Source of the DNA: Aggregatimonas sangjinii
GTDB lineage: Bacteria > Bacteroidota > Bacteroidia > Flavobacteriales > Flavobacteriaceae
Assembly: GCF_005943945.1 (NCBI RefSeq)
Contig: NZ_CP040710.1
Location: 445,001 to 509,000, forward strand
DNA: 64,000 nucleotides
Reading direction: 5' to 3'
Part shown: piece after piece, positions 52,611-60,215 of the stretch
Layout: each line of letters opens with the position of its first letter
Position numbering within the stretch: the stretch's first letter is position 1
Translations under genes and position numbers: made by a program
Notes under the pieces: generated by a model
Told to the model about the DNA's origin: nothing
The model's database searches: none
Seen by the model: the letters and a program-made list of their open reading frames with translations, nothing else

Positions 52611-54287
52611 ATGAAACCAAAAAATCTAGTAGTATTTCTATCCTCCCTCTTAATTTTATTTACCTGCAAGGATGATTCGCAAAAAATCGATTTAGCTTCT
52701 TTGAATCTATTGAGAGGTGATCTTCAACTTTGTGGGAGTGGCCAATTCGGCGAATTAAAATTCTCGTTATCCTGCAATTACGAAACTAGGGACGATTTTG
52801 ATCTGGCCGTTGCTTTATTGCATTCATTTCAATATGCCGATGCCGAGAAAGCCTTCGTAAAGGTAATAGATGCCGACCCAGATTGCCCAATGGCTTATTG
52901 GGGTGTTGCCATGAGCATTTATCATGCTGCTTGGTTTCCGCCTTCCGAAAAAGACTTGATAAAAGGTGCTAAAGTATTGGCCGTGGCCAAAAACTTAGCT
53001 ATGGACGAAAAGCAGCGGGCTTATATCAATGCCATCGATGCCTTTTATGCCGATTGGCAAAATGTAGATCACAACACTAGGGCCTTGCGTTTTGAAAAAG
53101 CAATGGAAAAAATTCACCACGATTATCCCGAGGATGTGGAAGCGGCAATTTTTTATACTTTGGCCCTATATTCAACTCGGGATAGAGTTGGAAAGGACTA
53201 TAAAAATGAACGGAAAGCAGGAAAAATTCTGGAGTCACTCTTTGCGGACAATCCTAACCATCCCGGGATTGCGCATTACATTATACACAACTACGACAAC
53301 CCCGTTTTAGCCGATAAAGGACTGGAAACGGCGCGTAGGTACGCAAAAATCGCCCCATCCTCCTCACATGCCCAGCACATGCCTTCCCATATTTTCACAC
53401 GACTTGGTATTTGGGAAGAATCCATACAATCGAACATTCAATCCGCCGAAAGTGCACGTTGCTACAAGCAAGCAATGCATATAAATGATGGTTTTTTCGA
53501 AGAGATACATGCCATAGATTACCTTGTTTATGCCTATTTACAGCAGGGTGATAATACTCGGGCTGAAAGAGAGTATAATGCAATTAGCGCGTCCACAACT
53601 GTCCATCCCTTAAATGTTACCGCTGTCATGTATCCGCTTGCAGCGATACCTGCTCGAATGGCTCTCGAAAACAAGAATTGGAACAAGGCGGCAAGTTTAC
53701 AATTACAGGAAACAGGTTTGGATTGGGAAAAATTTCCATGGCAAAAGGCCATTCATCATTTTGCAAGAGCTTTAGGTGCGGCGCATACCAAAGATTTTGC
53801 CCAAGCCGAAGCGGAACTTCTGACGCTAAAAGTATTACACCAAAAAATGCTTGCTGAAAACGACCGTTCAATAGCTATTCAGGTAAAACAAGTTGAAATT
53901 CAGATGAAAACCGCGGAAGCTTGGCGGCATTTCAGTGAAAACGCTACCAAAAAAGCAATAGCGCTTATGCAAGAAGCAGCGGCCTTGGAGCGCAATACAA
54001 GCCTGCATCCGCTTACACCGGGAGACGTATTACCGGCCATTGAATTACTAGGTGATATGTATTTGGCGATGAACAAACCAGAGGAAGCATTAATGGCTTA
54101 CGAGGAAAACCTAAACAAGACCCCCAAAAGATTCAACGGACTCTATGGTGCTGCCCTGGCTGCCGAGCGGTCCGGTAATAAAGAGAAGGCGATACACTAT
54201 TTCCAAGAACTTATCGAATTGACCAAAAATTCGAGCAGTTTGCGACCTGAAATTGTTGAAGCCAAGGAATTCATACTACAATCTTAA
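52611..54287 (+). CDS. Histidine-rich TPR-like lipoprotein
   Basis: 558 residues. Signal and lipobox ILFTCKDDSQ. It then shows helix-turn-helix TPR repeats (GALYGAALAAERSGNKEKAI at the end). The middle carries a striking histidine cluster: NHPGIAHYIIHNYDNP and, about 20 residues on, SSHAQHMPSHIFTRLG, also present in the next gene. N-terminal AMAYWGVAMSIYHAAW is the family pattern. Such spaced histidines suggest metal or heme binding rather than a plain scaffold. 11 bases before its paralogue and part of the SCO gene operon. Confidence 0.85.
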   Translation: MKPKNLVVFLSSLLILFTCKDDSQKIDLASLNLLRGDLQLCGSGQFGELKFSLSCNYETRDDFDLAVALLHSFQYADAEKAFVKVIDADPDCPMAYWGVAMSIYHAAWFPPSEKDLIKGAKVLAVAKNLAMDEKQRAYINAIDAFYADWQNVDHNTRALRFEKAMEKIHHDYPEDVEAAIFYTLALYSTRDRVGKDYKNERKAGKILESLFADNPNHPGIAHYIIHNYDNPVLADKGLETARRYAKIAPSSSHAQHMPSHIFTRLGIWEESIQSNIQSAESARCYKQAMHINDGFFEEIHAIDYLVYAYLQQGDNTRAEREYNAISASTTVHPLNVTAVMYPLAAIPARMALENKNWNKAASLQLQETGLDWEKFPWQKAIHHFARALGAAHTKDFAQAEAELLTLKVLHQKMLAENDRSIAIQVKQVEIQMKTAEAWRHFSENATKKAIALMQEAAALERNTSLHPLTPGDVLPAIELLGDMYLAMNKPEEALMAYEENLNKTPKRFNGLYGAALAAERSGNKEKAIHYFQELIELTKNSSSLRPEIVEAKEFILQS

Positions 54288-54298
54288 AATGGAATACA

Positions 54299-56029
54299 AT
54301 GAAAACAAAAATCAGTCTCATAGCCTTGGGAGCCTCGCTATTAATGTCCATCTATTTTATGAATAGCGATGCCAACGGAATTCAAACCACCAAGTATCAA
54401 AATGCATCCTTTAATTTTATCAAATGTACACCCGCCAAATTTATGTTGAATGTGGTTGACACTAGCCAACAGATTTCACCGCTGTTCAATAATCTAGGTA
54501 ATCTTCATTTTCCTATTTCTACCAAGAATGAAAGGGCACAGACATTTTTTGACCAAGGCATAAAATTATCCTATGCTTTTAACCATGCAGAAGGACATCG
54601 TTCGTTTATGGAAGCGACCAGATTAGACCCGAAATCAGCAATGGCATATTGGGGTCAGGCTTTTGCATTAGGTCCGAATATCAATGACCCTATGCCTGTC
54701 GATGCACGTAAGGTCAAAATTAAAGAGGCTATGACAAAAGCCAGAAAATTATCGTCAAAAGCGAGTATAAAGGAACAGGCGCTTATAGAAGCATTATCGG
54801 CTAGATATAGCGAAGATCTGACCGCAGATGTGGCGGAACTTAATATGGCATACATGCATGCTATGGCTAAAGTGGTCGAACAATTTCCCGAAGACGCGAA
54901 CATTCAGATTTTATATGCCGCTTCGGTGATGAATACAGTTCCATGGAATTATTGGGATAAAGACGGAAATCCATCACCAAATATTAAAGAAGCGAAAGCT
55001 GCCCTTGAAACTGCGATGGAACTTGAACCAGAAAACCCAGGAGCGCATCACTATTATATTCATATGGTAGAATTACCATATCCGGATATGGGCGTAGCTA
55101 GCGCTGATAAATTAGTGACCCTTATGCCGGGTGCTGGTCATATTGTTCACATGCCGTCACATATTTATATTCGCGTGGGTCGATATTTAGATGCTGTTAA
55201 AGTAAACCAGGTGGCCATTCAAGCAGATGAGGATTATATTGCCCAATGCTTTGCTCAGGGCCTTTATCCGCTAGCCTATTACCCGCATAATATTCATTTC
55301 CTGTGGTCTTCGGCAAGTTTATTAGGGGCTAGCGAAATCGCTATTGACGCCGCGAAAAAAACAGCCGAAAAGGTACCTATAGGCGAACTTGTAGCGCTAC
55401 CTTTTTTACAGGACTTTTCCGCTACCCCTTTATTGGCTTACACACGTTTTGGTAAGTGGAATGAAATTCTGACTATCCCAGCGCCTAGTCCCGATATCAA
55501 ACATCTAAACCTAATTCGACACTACGCCCGCGGAATCGCGTTTATAAGAAAAGGAAATCTTAAGGACGCAAAAGAAGAACTCCAGGCCATCGAGACTTTA
55601 AAAAAGGACCCGGAATTGCAAACAATAGTCGCCACTGCGAACAACGCTTCGATTTATTCGGCCAATATAGCTTACGAAATTGTAGCTGGTGAATTGGCAG
55701 CAGCTGAGGGCGAGATTTTAAAGGCATTAGGTCATTTAGAAAAAGCCGTCGAATTTGAAGATGCGCTAACCTATTCGGAGCCGTCTGCATGGCACATTCC
55801 AACACGTCAGAATTTAGGAGCTGTTTTAATGAACGCTAAAAAGTTTGAAGAAGCTGAAAGTATATTTAAGGAAGATTTAGCAATTCTTCGTCAAAACGGA
55901 TGGTCTTTAATGGGACTGCATAACAGCTTAAAAGCGCAGGGCAAATTTAAAGAAGCTCAAGAAATCAAAGCAGAATTCGATAAAGCTTGGGAACATGCTG
56001 ATATTGAAATTGATTCCTCTGTGTTATAG
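54299..56029 (+). CDS. Histidine-rich TPR-like protein, paralogue of the preceding gene
   Basis: 576 residues with an N-terminal hydrophobic segment (SLIALGASLLMSIYFM) for export or anchoring. Contains AMAYWGQAFALGPNINDPMP, ENPGAHHYYIHMVELPYPDM, GAGHIVHMPSHIYIRVGRY, so the same histidine order as the upstream gene with C-terminal TPR repeats. It has no lipobox, so location may differ (periplasm). The pair lies directly before a SCO protein; joint function in metal handling is a reasonable guess only. Confidence 0.85.
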   Translation: MKTKISLIALGASLLMSIYFMNSDANGIQTTKYQNASFNFIKCTPAKFMLNVVDTSQQISPLFNNLGNLHFPISTKNERAQTFFDQGIKLSYAFNHAEGHRSFMEATRLDPKSAMAYWGQAFALGPNINDPMPVDARKVKIKEAMTKARKLSSKASIKEQALIEALSARYSEDLTADVAELNMAYMHAMAKVVEQFPEDANIQILYAASVMNTVPWNYWDKDGNPSPNIKEAKAALETAMELEPENPGAHHYYIHMVELPYPDMGVASADKLVTLMPGAGHIVHMPSHIYIRVGRYLDAVKVNQVAIQADEDYIAQCFAQGLYPLAYYPHNIHFLWSSASLLGASEIAIDAAKKTAEKVPIGELVALPFLQDFSATPLLAYTRFGKWNEILTIPAPSPDIKHLNLIRHYARGIAFIRKGNLKDAKEELQAIETLKKDPELQTIVATANNASIYSANIAYEIVAGELAAAEGEILKALGHLEKAVEFEDALTYSEPSAWHIPTRQNLGAVLMNAKKFEEAESIFKEDLAILRQNGWSLMGLHNSLKAQGKFKEAQEIKAEFDKAWEHADIEIDSSVL

Positions 56030-56041
56030 ACACCAGAACTC

Positions 56042-56704
56042 ATGAACGTAATTAAAAAATCAAGAATCTCATTTTCTGCATTGGCTTTTTTGGTAGTTGG
56101 CCTTGGTGTTTTTATGTATACCGTTTACTTTCAGGAAGAACAGCTTCCCGTATTCAATCCAACGGATTTCAATCCGGAACTGGTCGATGGTTCGCTGCAG
56201 GCTGTAAGTGAAAACCACACCGTTTCCGATTTTGAGCTCATTAATCAGAATGGGGCAACCATTACCCAGGCGGATTATGAAAATAAGGTCTATGTGGCTG
56301 ACTTCTTTTTTACCCGCTGCCCGAGTATCTGCCCGATTATGACTAATAATATGGAAAAATTACAGCAAAAATTTTCAGAAGATGAGGTCGTCATGTTGCT
56401 CTCCATGTCGGTAACCCCGGAACTGGACAGCATTCCAGTATTAAAGGAATACGCGGATAAATATGGAGCGATAGCTTCCAAATGGAATATTACTACAGGA
56501 GACAAAAAACACATCTATAACTTAGCGCGCCAGAGCTATTTTGCTGTTGTAGATGAAGGGGATGGGGGTTTACAGGATTTTATTCATACCCCCAATTTTA
56601 TACTGGTCGATAGGAAAAAGCAAATACGAGGGGTTTATGATGGCACAAAGGACCAAGAAATCGACCGTCTGATTGGTGACATCGAGGTTTTAAAGAGGAA
56701 GTGA
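56042..56704 (+). CDS. SCO1/SenC family protein
   Basis: 220 residues. N-terminal anchor (FSALAFLVVGLGVFMYTVYF), thioredoxin fold with the CxxxC motif RCPSICPIMTNN and the histidine in FIHTPNFILVDR, the three ligands for copper. In the family this carries copper to cytochrome oxidase Cu-A or acts as a thiol reductant. No oxidase genes are nearby, so a link with the histidine-rich TPR proteins is suggested by position. Its stop overlaps the next ATG by one base. Confidence 0.93.
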   Translation: MNVIKKSRISFSALAFLVVGLGVFMYTVYFQEEQLPVFNPTDFNPELVDGSLQAVSENHTVSDFELINQNGATITQADYENKVYVADFFFTRCPSICPIMTNNMEKLQQKFSEDEVVMLLSMSVTPELDSIPVLKEYADKYGAIASKWNITTGDKKHIYNLARQSYFAVVDEGDGGLQDFIHTPNFILVDRKKQIRGVYDGTKDQEIDRLIGDIEVLKRK

Positions 56705-57234
56705 TGAATAAGGTAGTTTATTATGTGGCAAGTTCGCTCGATGGATTTATTTCTGGAGTGAATGGTGATATCAGCAAATTTGAATATCACGATAAAGCAG
56801 TGGAAAAATATCAAGCCGATTTGCTGAATTTCAGTACGGTTATCATGGGGCGAAAAACCTATGAATTCGGATATCAATTCGGGCTTGAACCGGGACAGCC
56901 GGCTTATCCGCACATGGAACACTATATTTTTTCAGAGACCTTACAAATCAAGGCGCTTGACAAGATGGTACATGTTGAAAAAATATCGCTGGAGCGCATC
57001 AAAGAAATAGTAGCTACCGCCAAAACCGATATTTATCTTTGTGGCGGTGGGGAATTTGCGGGCTGGCTTCTTGATAATGGTCTTATCGACCGATTGAAAT
57101 TAAAATTAAACCCTATGGTGCTTGGAGATGGGATTCGGCTGTTTGGCAATTCCAAGACTTCCTTCACAGGTAAACTGATTGAAAAGGAGTCTTTTGATGG
57201 CGGAATTCAATTCTTAACCTACGATTTGAAATAG
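56704..57234 (+). CDS. RibD/dihydrofolate reductase-like protein
   Basis: 176 residues from the ATG that shares a base with the SCO stop; a GTG three bases earlier is possible. MNKVVYYVASSLDGFISGVN and VIMGRKTYEFG, with IYLCGGGEFAGWLLDNGLID, form the RibD C-terminal reductase/DHFR-like fold. This family is present in many bacteria with unclear substrates. It is the last gene of the operon, followed by a hairpin. Confidence 0.9.
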   Translation: MNKVVYYVASSLDGFISGVNGDISKFEYHDKAVEKYQADLLNFSTVIMGRKTYEFGYQFGLEPGQPAYPHMEHYIFSETLQIKALDKMVHVEKISLERIKEIVATAKTDIYLCGGGEFAGWLLDNGLIDRLKLKLNPMVLGDGIRLFGNSKTSFTGKLIEKESFDGGIQFLTYDLK

Positions 57235-57255
57235 AAGCGAACAAATCATTGAAAC

Positions 57256-57295
57256 AAAAACGGGTTAGACTTTGATGAAGGTCTATCCCGTTTTT
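57256..57295 (+). terminator. Terminator of the TPR-SCO-reductase operon
   Basis: AAAAACGGG-T-TAGAC pairs with GTCTA-T-CCCGTTTTT (one T-T mismatch), loop of 10, ending in T5. Twenty-one bases after the stop codon. Confidence 0.85.
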
Positions 57296-57424
57296 GTACT
57301 CCTCGTTACAAAGGATTGGTGCTAAAGGTACTAGTACTTTCTAGATGCTGTCCAACAGATTTTCTTACTATTTTAAAGATACGTAAGGAAGATGGACCTT
57401 TTAGAATCTGTTGGAGATTGACCT

Positions 57425-57443
57425 ACCTGCCGTTTAGGCAGGT
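57425..57443. repeat. Short palindrome ACCTGCC/GGCAGGT
   Basis: A 7-bp stem with loop GTTTA. Its core CCTGCC...GGCAGG equals the hairpin inserted in the tRNA-Val(TAC) copy at 13003-13021, so it may be a member of the same dispersed palindrome family. It lies just past the end of the third small reading frame (minus strand). Confidence 0.6.
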
Positions 57444-57519
57444 TGATGAACCTTTTCATGATGTTGTTTTAATCCTGAGTTCATTTCAGGCCCTGATTGA
57501 TGTATTGTTCAAATCGTGA

Positions 57520-57633
57520 TTAGCGATTAAAATTCCTGTATTGTGCCCATTGCACTCTTTTGCTATGGCTAAAGGATGAAAAGTACTGTCCTGTTCTGGA
57601 CTCCGTTGCTGTTCTGTTGCTAGATGCTTTCAT
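57520..57633 (-). CDS. Small repeated protein A (37 residues, family of three)
   Basis: 37 codons plus TAA. Begins MKASSNRTATESRTGQYF and ends SKRVQWAQYRNFNR. It shares 28 of 37 positions with both other copies (57821-57934 and 58070-58183), all of identical length with common ATG, MKA start, FNR end and TAA. Start is preceded by A-rich sequence (AAAACTAAAAATT) as usual in Bacteroidota translation. The peptide is basic (about +5 net), Ser/Thr/Gln-rich, with aromatic YF, W, Y and F; no signal or membrane span. I do not recognise the family. Confidence 0.6.
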   Translation of the reverse strand: MKASSNRTATESRTGQYFSSFSHSKRVQWAQYRNFNR

Positions 57634-57820
57634 AATTTTTAGTTTTAAAGTGATTTTCTGTTGTTTACTTTTTGGTCGTATAATCTATCGGTCTTCCAAC
57701 CGAAGCCTATGCTAAAATAGATTCTGGGACGCTGTAGATGTAAGGGTAAATGTTCCATGATGTAGTTTTTTTATCCTGAACTTGTTTCAGGATCTGATTG
57801 ATGAATTGTTTAAATCGTGA

Positions 57821-57934
57821 TTAGCGATTGAAGTTCCTGTACTGTGCCCATTGTGCTCTTTTACTATTGCTAAGAGATGAAAAGTACTGTCCTGTTCTTG
57901 ATTCTGTTGCCGTTTTTCTGAATGATGCTTTCAT
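57821..57934 (-). CDS. Small repeated protein B (37 residues, family of three)
   Basis: Begins MKASFRKTATESRTGQYF and ends SKRAQWAQYRNFNR. Same length as copy A and C. Relative to copy A, the invariant residues differ by several synonymous codons (for example ACA/ACG, TCC/TCA, GAG/GAA, AAT/AAC, TTT/TTC), a pattern that fits selection on the protein. Sequence downstream of copies A and B is also repeated (about 75 bases, ATCACGATTT and on, with a hairpin TCCTGAA/TTCAGGA after copy B), so gene plus tail were duplicated. About 190 bases separate it from copy A. Confidence 0.6.
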   Translation of the reverse strand: MKASFRKTATESRTGQYFSSLSNSKRAQWAQYRNFNR

Positions 57935-58069
57935 GATTGTTGTTTTTTTAAATTGTTGTTTTTTATTGATGGTTCAAATATGCTTTGATTTGCTTTGTGG
58001 TCGAAATTTTCATTTCTGAATTGTTGTTTACGAGGTGCAAATTGTAATTATTCGCTTCCAGAACAATTC

Positions 58070-58183
58070 TTATCGATTAAAATTTCTGTATTGTGCCCAT
58101 TGTGCTCTTTTACTACTCTTTAAAGATGAAAAGTATTGTCCGGTCTTAGATTCGGTTGCTGTTCTGTTGTTCGTTGCTTTCAT
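58070..58183 (-). CDS. Small repeated protein C (37 residues, family of three)
   Basis: Begins MKATNNRTATESKTGQYF and ends SKRAQWAQYRNFNR. Most diverged at nucleotide level, yet 28 invariant residues remain across all three copies. It is first in the direction of transcription. The upstream region (58184-58300) contains a hairpin CCCTGAA/TTCAGGG but no exact TAnnTTTG promoter on the minus strand, so transcription is unproven. The opposite strand is also open here but lacks a conserved start and stop. Confidence 0.6.
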   Translation of the reverse strand: MKATNNRTATESKTGQYFSSLKSSKRAQWAQYRNFNR

Positions 58184-58689
58184 GATTTCTAGGTTTTCTC
58201 GCCCTGAACTTTTTTCAGGGACTTTTGATTGTTGTTTCTCAACTGAGGTACAACTAATAGACGAGAGGGTATTAATTTTGTTACAGTACTATGTATAAAA
58301 AGGTACTATATTCTTAAACTTTAACATTTTAAGACACCTAATAGTCTATTATGTAACTGATAATGAGTTTTTTACGTAAATAGTGTATTTTGGGGATTTT
58401 TTTCATTTCCTAGTCTTATACCCATAGGCTGGTTATCCCCCAACCTCTGCGTCCGAGACCTAAAAGCTATATTAAACCGATATGAATTGGCTAGATTAAA
58501 GCATGCTCTAAGTTCGAGAAAGAGTAGGAGATGAGCGGATGTCGCATTCAGACTGATGGGAGAAAATGTGGTTTTCTCAATGGCAAACGACAGCGTCTGA
58601 CCTTTTGAAATCACGACGGAAACTTAAAGATGGGAATATAAAGAAGGACTTCTGGAAAGATAGCCATGCCAGAGGTAAAGGTTAAAACA
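58184..58689. other. 500-base segment with an unidentified, possibly decayed sequence at about 58400-58620
   Basis: 58184-58390 is AT-rich with nothing clear beyond a short hairpin. About 58400-58620 is richer in G+C and reads on the plus strand as a plausible protein fragment (SPNLCVRDLKAILNRYELAR, LKHALSSRKSRR, a TGA stop, then ADVAFRLMGENVVFSMANDS, then another stop). I cannot identify it. It could be a dead gene fragment, the edge of a former insertion, or a structured RNA. Confidence 0.4.
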
Positions 58690-58740
58690 AAACCACCTAT
58701 AAAATGAACACCTTTGAAATGCTCATTTTATAGGTGGTTT
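58690..58740. terminator. Bidirectional terminator after the DUF427 gene
   Basis: An 18-bp perfect stem, AAACCACCTATAAAATGA with TCATTTTATAGGTGGTTT, loop of 15. On the minus strand it is followed by TTTTGTTTTAAC and lies 43 bases after the DUF427 stop; on the plus strand a weaker T-rich tail follows. Confidence 0.85.
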
Positions 58741-58782
58741 GTTATTTCATTTAATAAAAAGGAAGAACTTTTTGCACATAAA

Positions 58783-59064
58783 TTACTTTTCAACGGTGAC
58801 CCCTTTCCAAAAGGCGACCCTGCCTTTGATACCTTTGGCCAGTTCGCTCACCTCAGGATAGTACCACGCTGCATCGGGATTCTGTTTTCCATCTACATTT
58901 AAGGTGTAATAAGACGCAACACCCTTCCAAGGGCAAGTGCTATGGGTTTCACTTTCAGTAAAATATTCTTTCTTAATACTCTCCGCAGGAAAATAATGGT
59001 TGTTTTCGACGACCACCGTGTCGTCGCTCTCTGCGATAACCGCATTGTTCCAAATAGCTTTCAT
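58783..59064 (-). CDS. DUF427 domain protein
   Basis: 93 residues. MKAIWNNAVIAESDDTVVVE, NNHYFPAESI and STCPWKGVASYYTLNVDGK then AAWYYPEVSELAKGIKGRVA match the DUF427 beta-tent domain, including the conserved CPWKG and WYYP. The biochemical role is unknown. It is 126 bases downstream of egtD on the same strand, perhaps part of that transcript. Confidence 0.93.
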   Translation of the reverse strand: MKAIWNNAVIAESDDTVVVENNHYFPAESIKKEYFTESETHSTCPWKGVASYYTLNVDGKQNPDAAWYYPEVSELAKGIKGRVAFWKGVTVEK

Positions 59065-59190
59065 AAATCAGTTTTTTAGTTGTTATGTACTTACCTTGTA
59101 GTTGAGACCCGGTATCGGCATCGTTTTGTTATAACATAATAGTCGCTTCTTTCTGGGGAAAATCTAGAATGCTGCCCTCAGTATGGCTGC

Positions 59191-60165
59191 TCAATACGCC
59201 TTACGAAGAACATAGTTTTTATACAATTTTTTCGAGTCGGTAAACTCCGTTTCTACCTGAAGCCCGGATTTTTCGGCGAGCCACATTATGATTCTATCGT
59301 CATATTTCTGCGATATTTCGGTATGTATGGTCTCCCATGGTCCGAATTCGGCCTGGAAATCAAGCTTCCCAATCGTAACCGTCTGTTCTTTTTTGGAAAC
59401 CAAGTAGCTTTTAGCGGTGCCCGATTCTGGGTCATATACTTCCCAATGCAAAAATTGGTCTACATCAAAATCGCCACCCAATTCAGCATTGATGCGAGAC
59501 AAAATATTCTTATTGAATGCCGCGGTAATACCGGTCTTATCGTTATAGGCATCCAAGATGGTTTGTGGATTTTTCTTTTGGTCAACGCCCAAAAAGAGCA
59601 AATCTTCCTCCTGCATTAGTGCGCGCACTTGTTTTAAAAATTCAATGGCTTGATCGTGCAACAGGTTGCCGATGTTGGAACCGAGGAATAAGATGACCTT
59701 TCGAGAGGTATTGGAACCGTTAAGCTCGTTCAAGGCCTCGAAATAGGTGCCTTGTTTCGTTTGAATGGGAACATCGGGAAGTTCTTTGGCAAGCGATGCC
59801 TTTAAGCCGTTCAGTACATTCTGGCTGATATCGATAGGCTGGTACGTAAAATCAGCTCCGTTTTGCGAAAGATGGTTTAATAATATTTTGGTCTTCTTGC
59901 CGTCGCCGGCACCCAATTCAATCAAATTAAAATGTCCGCCCTGTTTTCTGAAAAGCGTCGTAATTTCTTCTGTATGGTTCTCAAAAATAGAAAACTCGGC
60001 ATCCGTCAGATAATATTCAGGCATCGCCATGATATCCTGAAAAAGCTTATCGCCCTTTTCATCATAAAAATATTTGGAGGAAAGATGCTTCGGAAAATCG
60101 GTCAAACCCTTATAGACCTCTTCTTCGAAAAGTGTTTCAAATCTAATTGCTGTATGTCTATGCAT
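59191..60165 (-). CDS. egtD: L-histidine N-alpha-methyltransferase EgtD
   Basis: 324 residues. SAM-dependent trimethylation of histidine to hercynine, the first step of ergothioneine synthesis. LIELGAGDGKKTKILLNHL is the SAM motif and PEYYLTDAEFSIFENH is the substrate-side signature of the family. FLGSNIGNL follows. Full length. egtB lies 50 bases upstream on the same strand. The two-gene arrangement without egtA or egtC suggests the short bacterial route. Confidence 0.95.
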   Translation of the reverse strand: MHRHTAIRFETLFEEEVYKGLTDFPKHLSSKYFYDEKGDKLFQDIMAMPEYYLTDAEFSIFENHTEEITTLFRKQGGHFNLIELGAGDGKKTKILLNHLSQNGADFTYQPIDISQNVLNGLKASLAKELPDVPIQTKQGTYFEALNELNGSNTSRKVILFLGSNIGNLLHDQAIEFLKQVRALMQEEDLLFLGVDQKKNPQTILDAYNDKTGITAAFNKNILSRINAELGGDFDVDQFLHWEVYDPESGTAKSYLVSKKEQTVTIGKLDFQAEFGPWETIHTEISQKYDDRIIMWLAEKSGLQVETEFTDSKKLYKNYVLRKAY

Positions 60166-60215
60166 AAAATATAAGTCGTACGTTTTTTATAAAACTATCC
60201 GTTCGCGAATCGCGA

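Noticed and set aside
57316-57519. 67-codon plus-strand frame after the reductase terminator
   Set aside because: Contains the palindrome and downstream repeat of the small-gene family; no family similarity or start context.
57828-58298. Plus-strand cysteine-rich frames (KFLYCAHCALLLL...)
   Set aside because: They are antisense to the small repeated genes, share the same wobble positions, and lack a common ATG or stop; the minus strand explains the conservation better.
58372-58614. 80-codon minus-strand frame before the DUF427 gene
   Set aside because: Poor composition and no conserved pattern; overlaps the unidentified plus-strand segment and has no promoter or partner.
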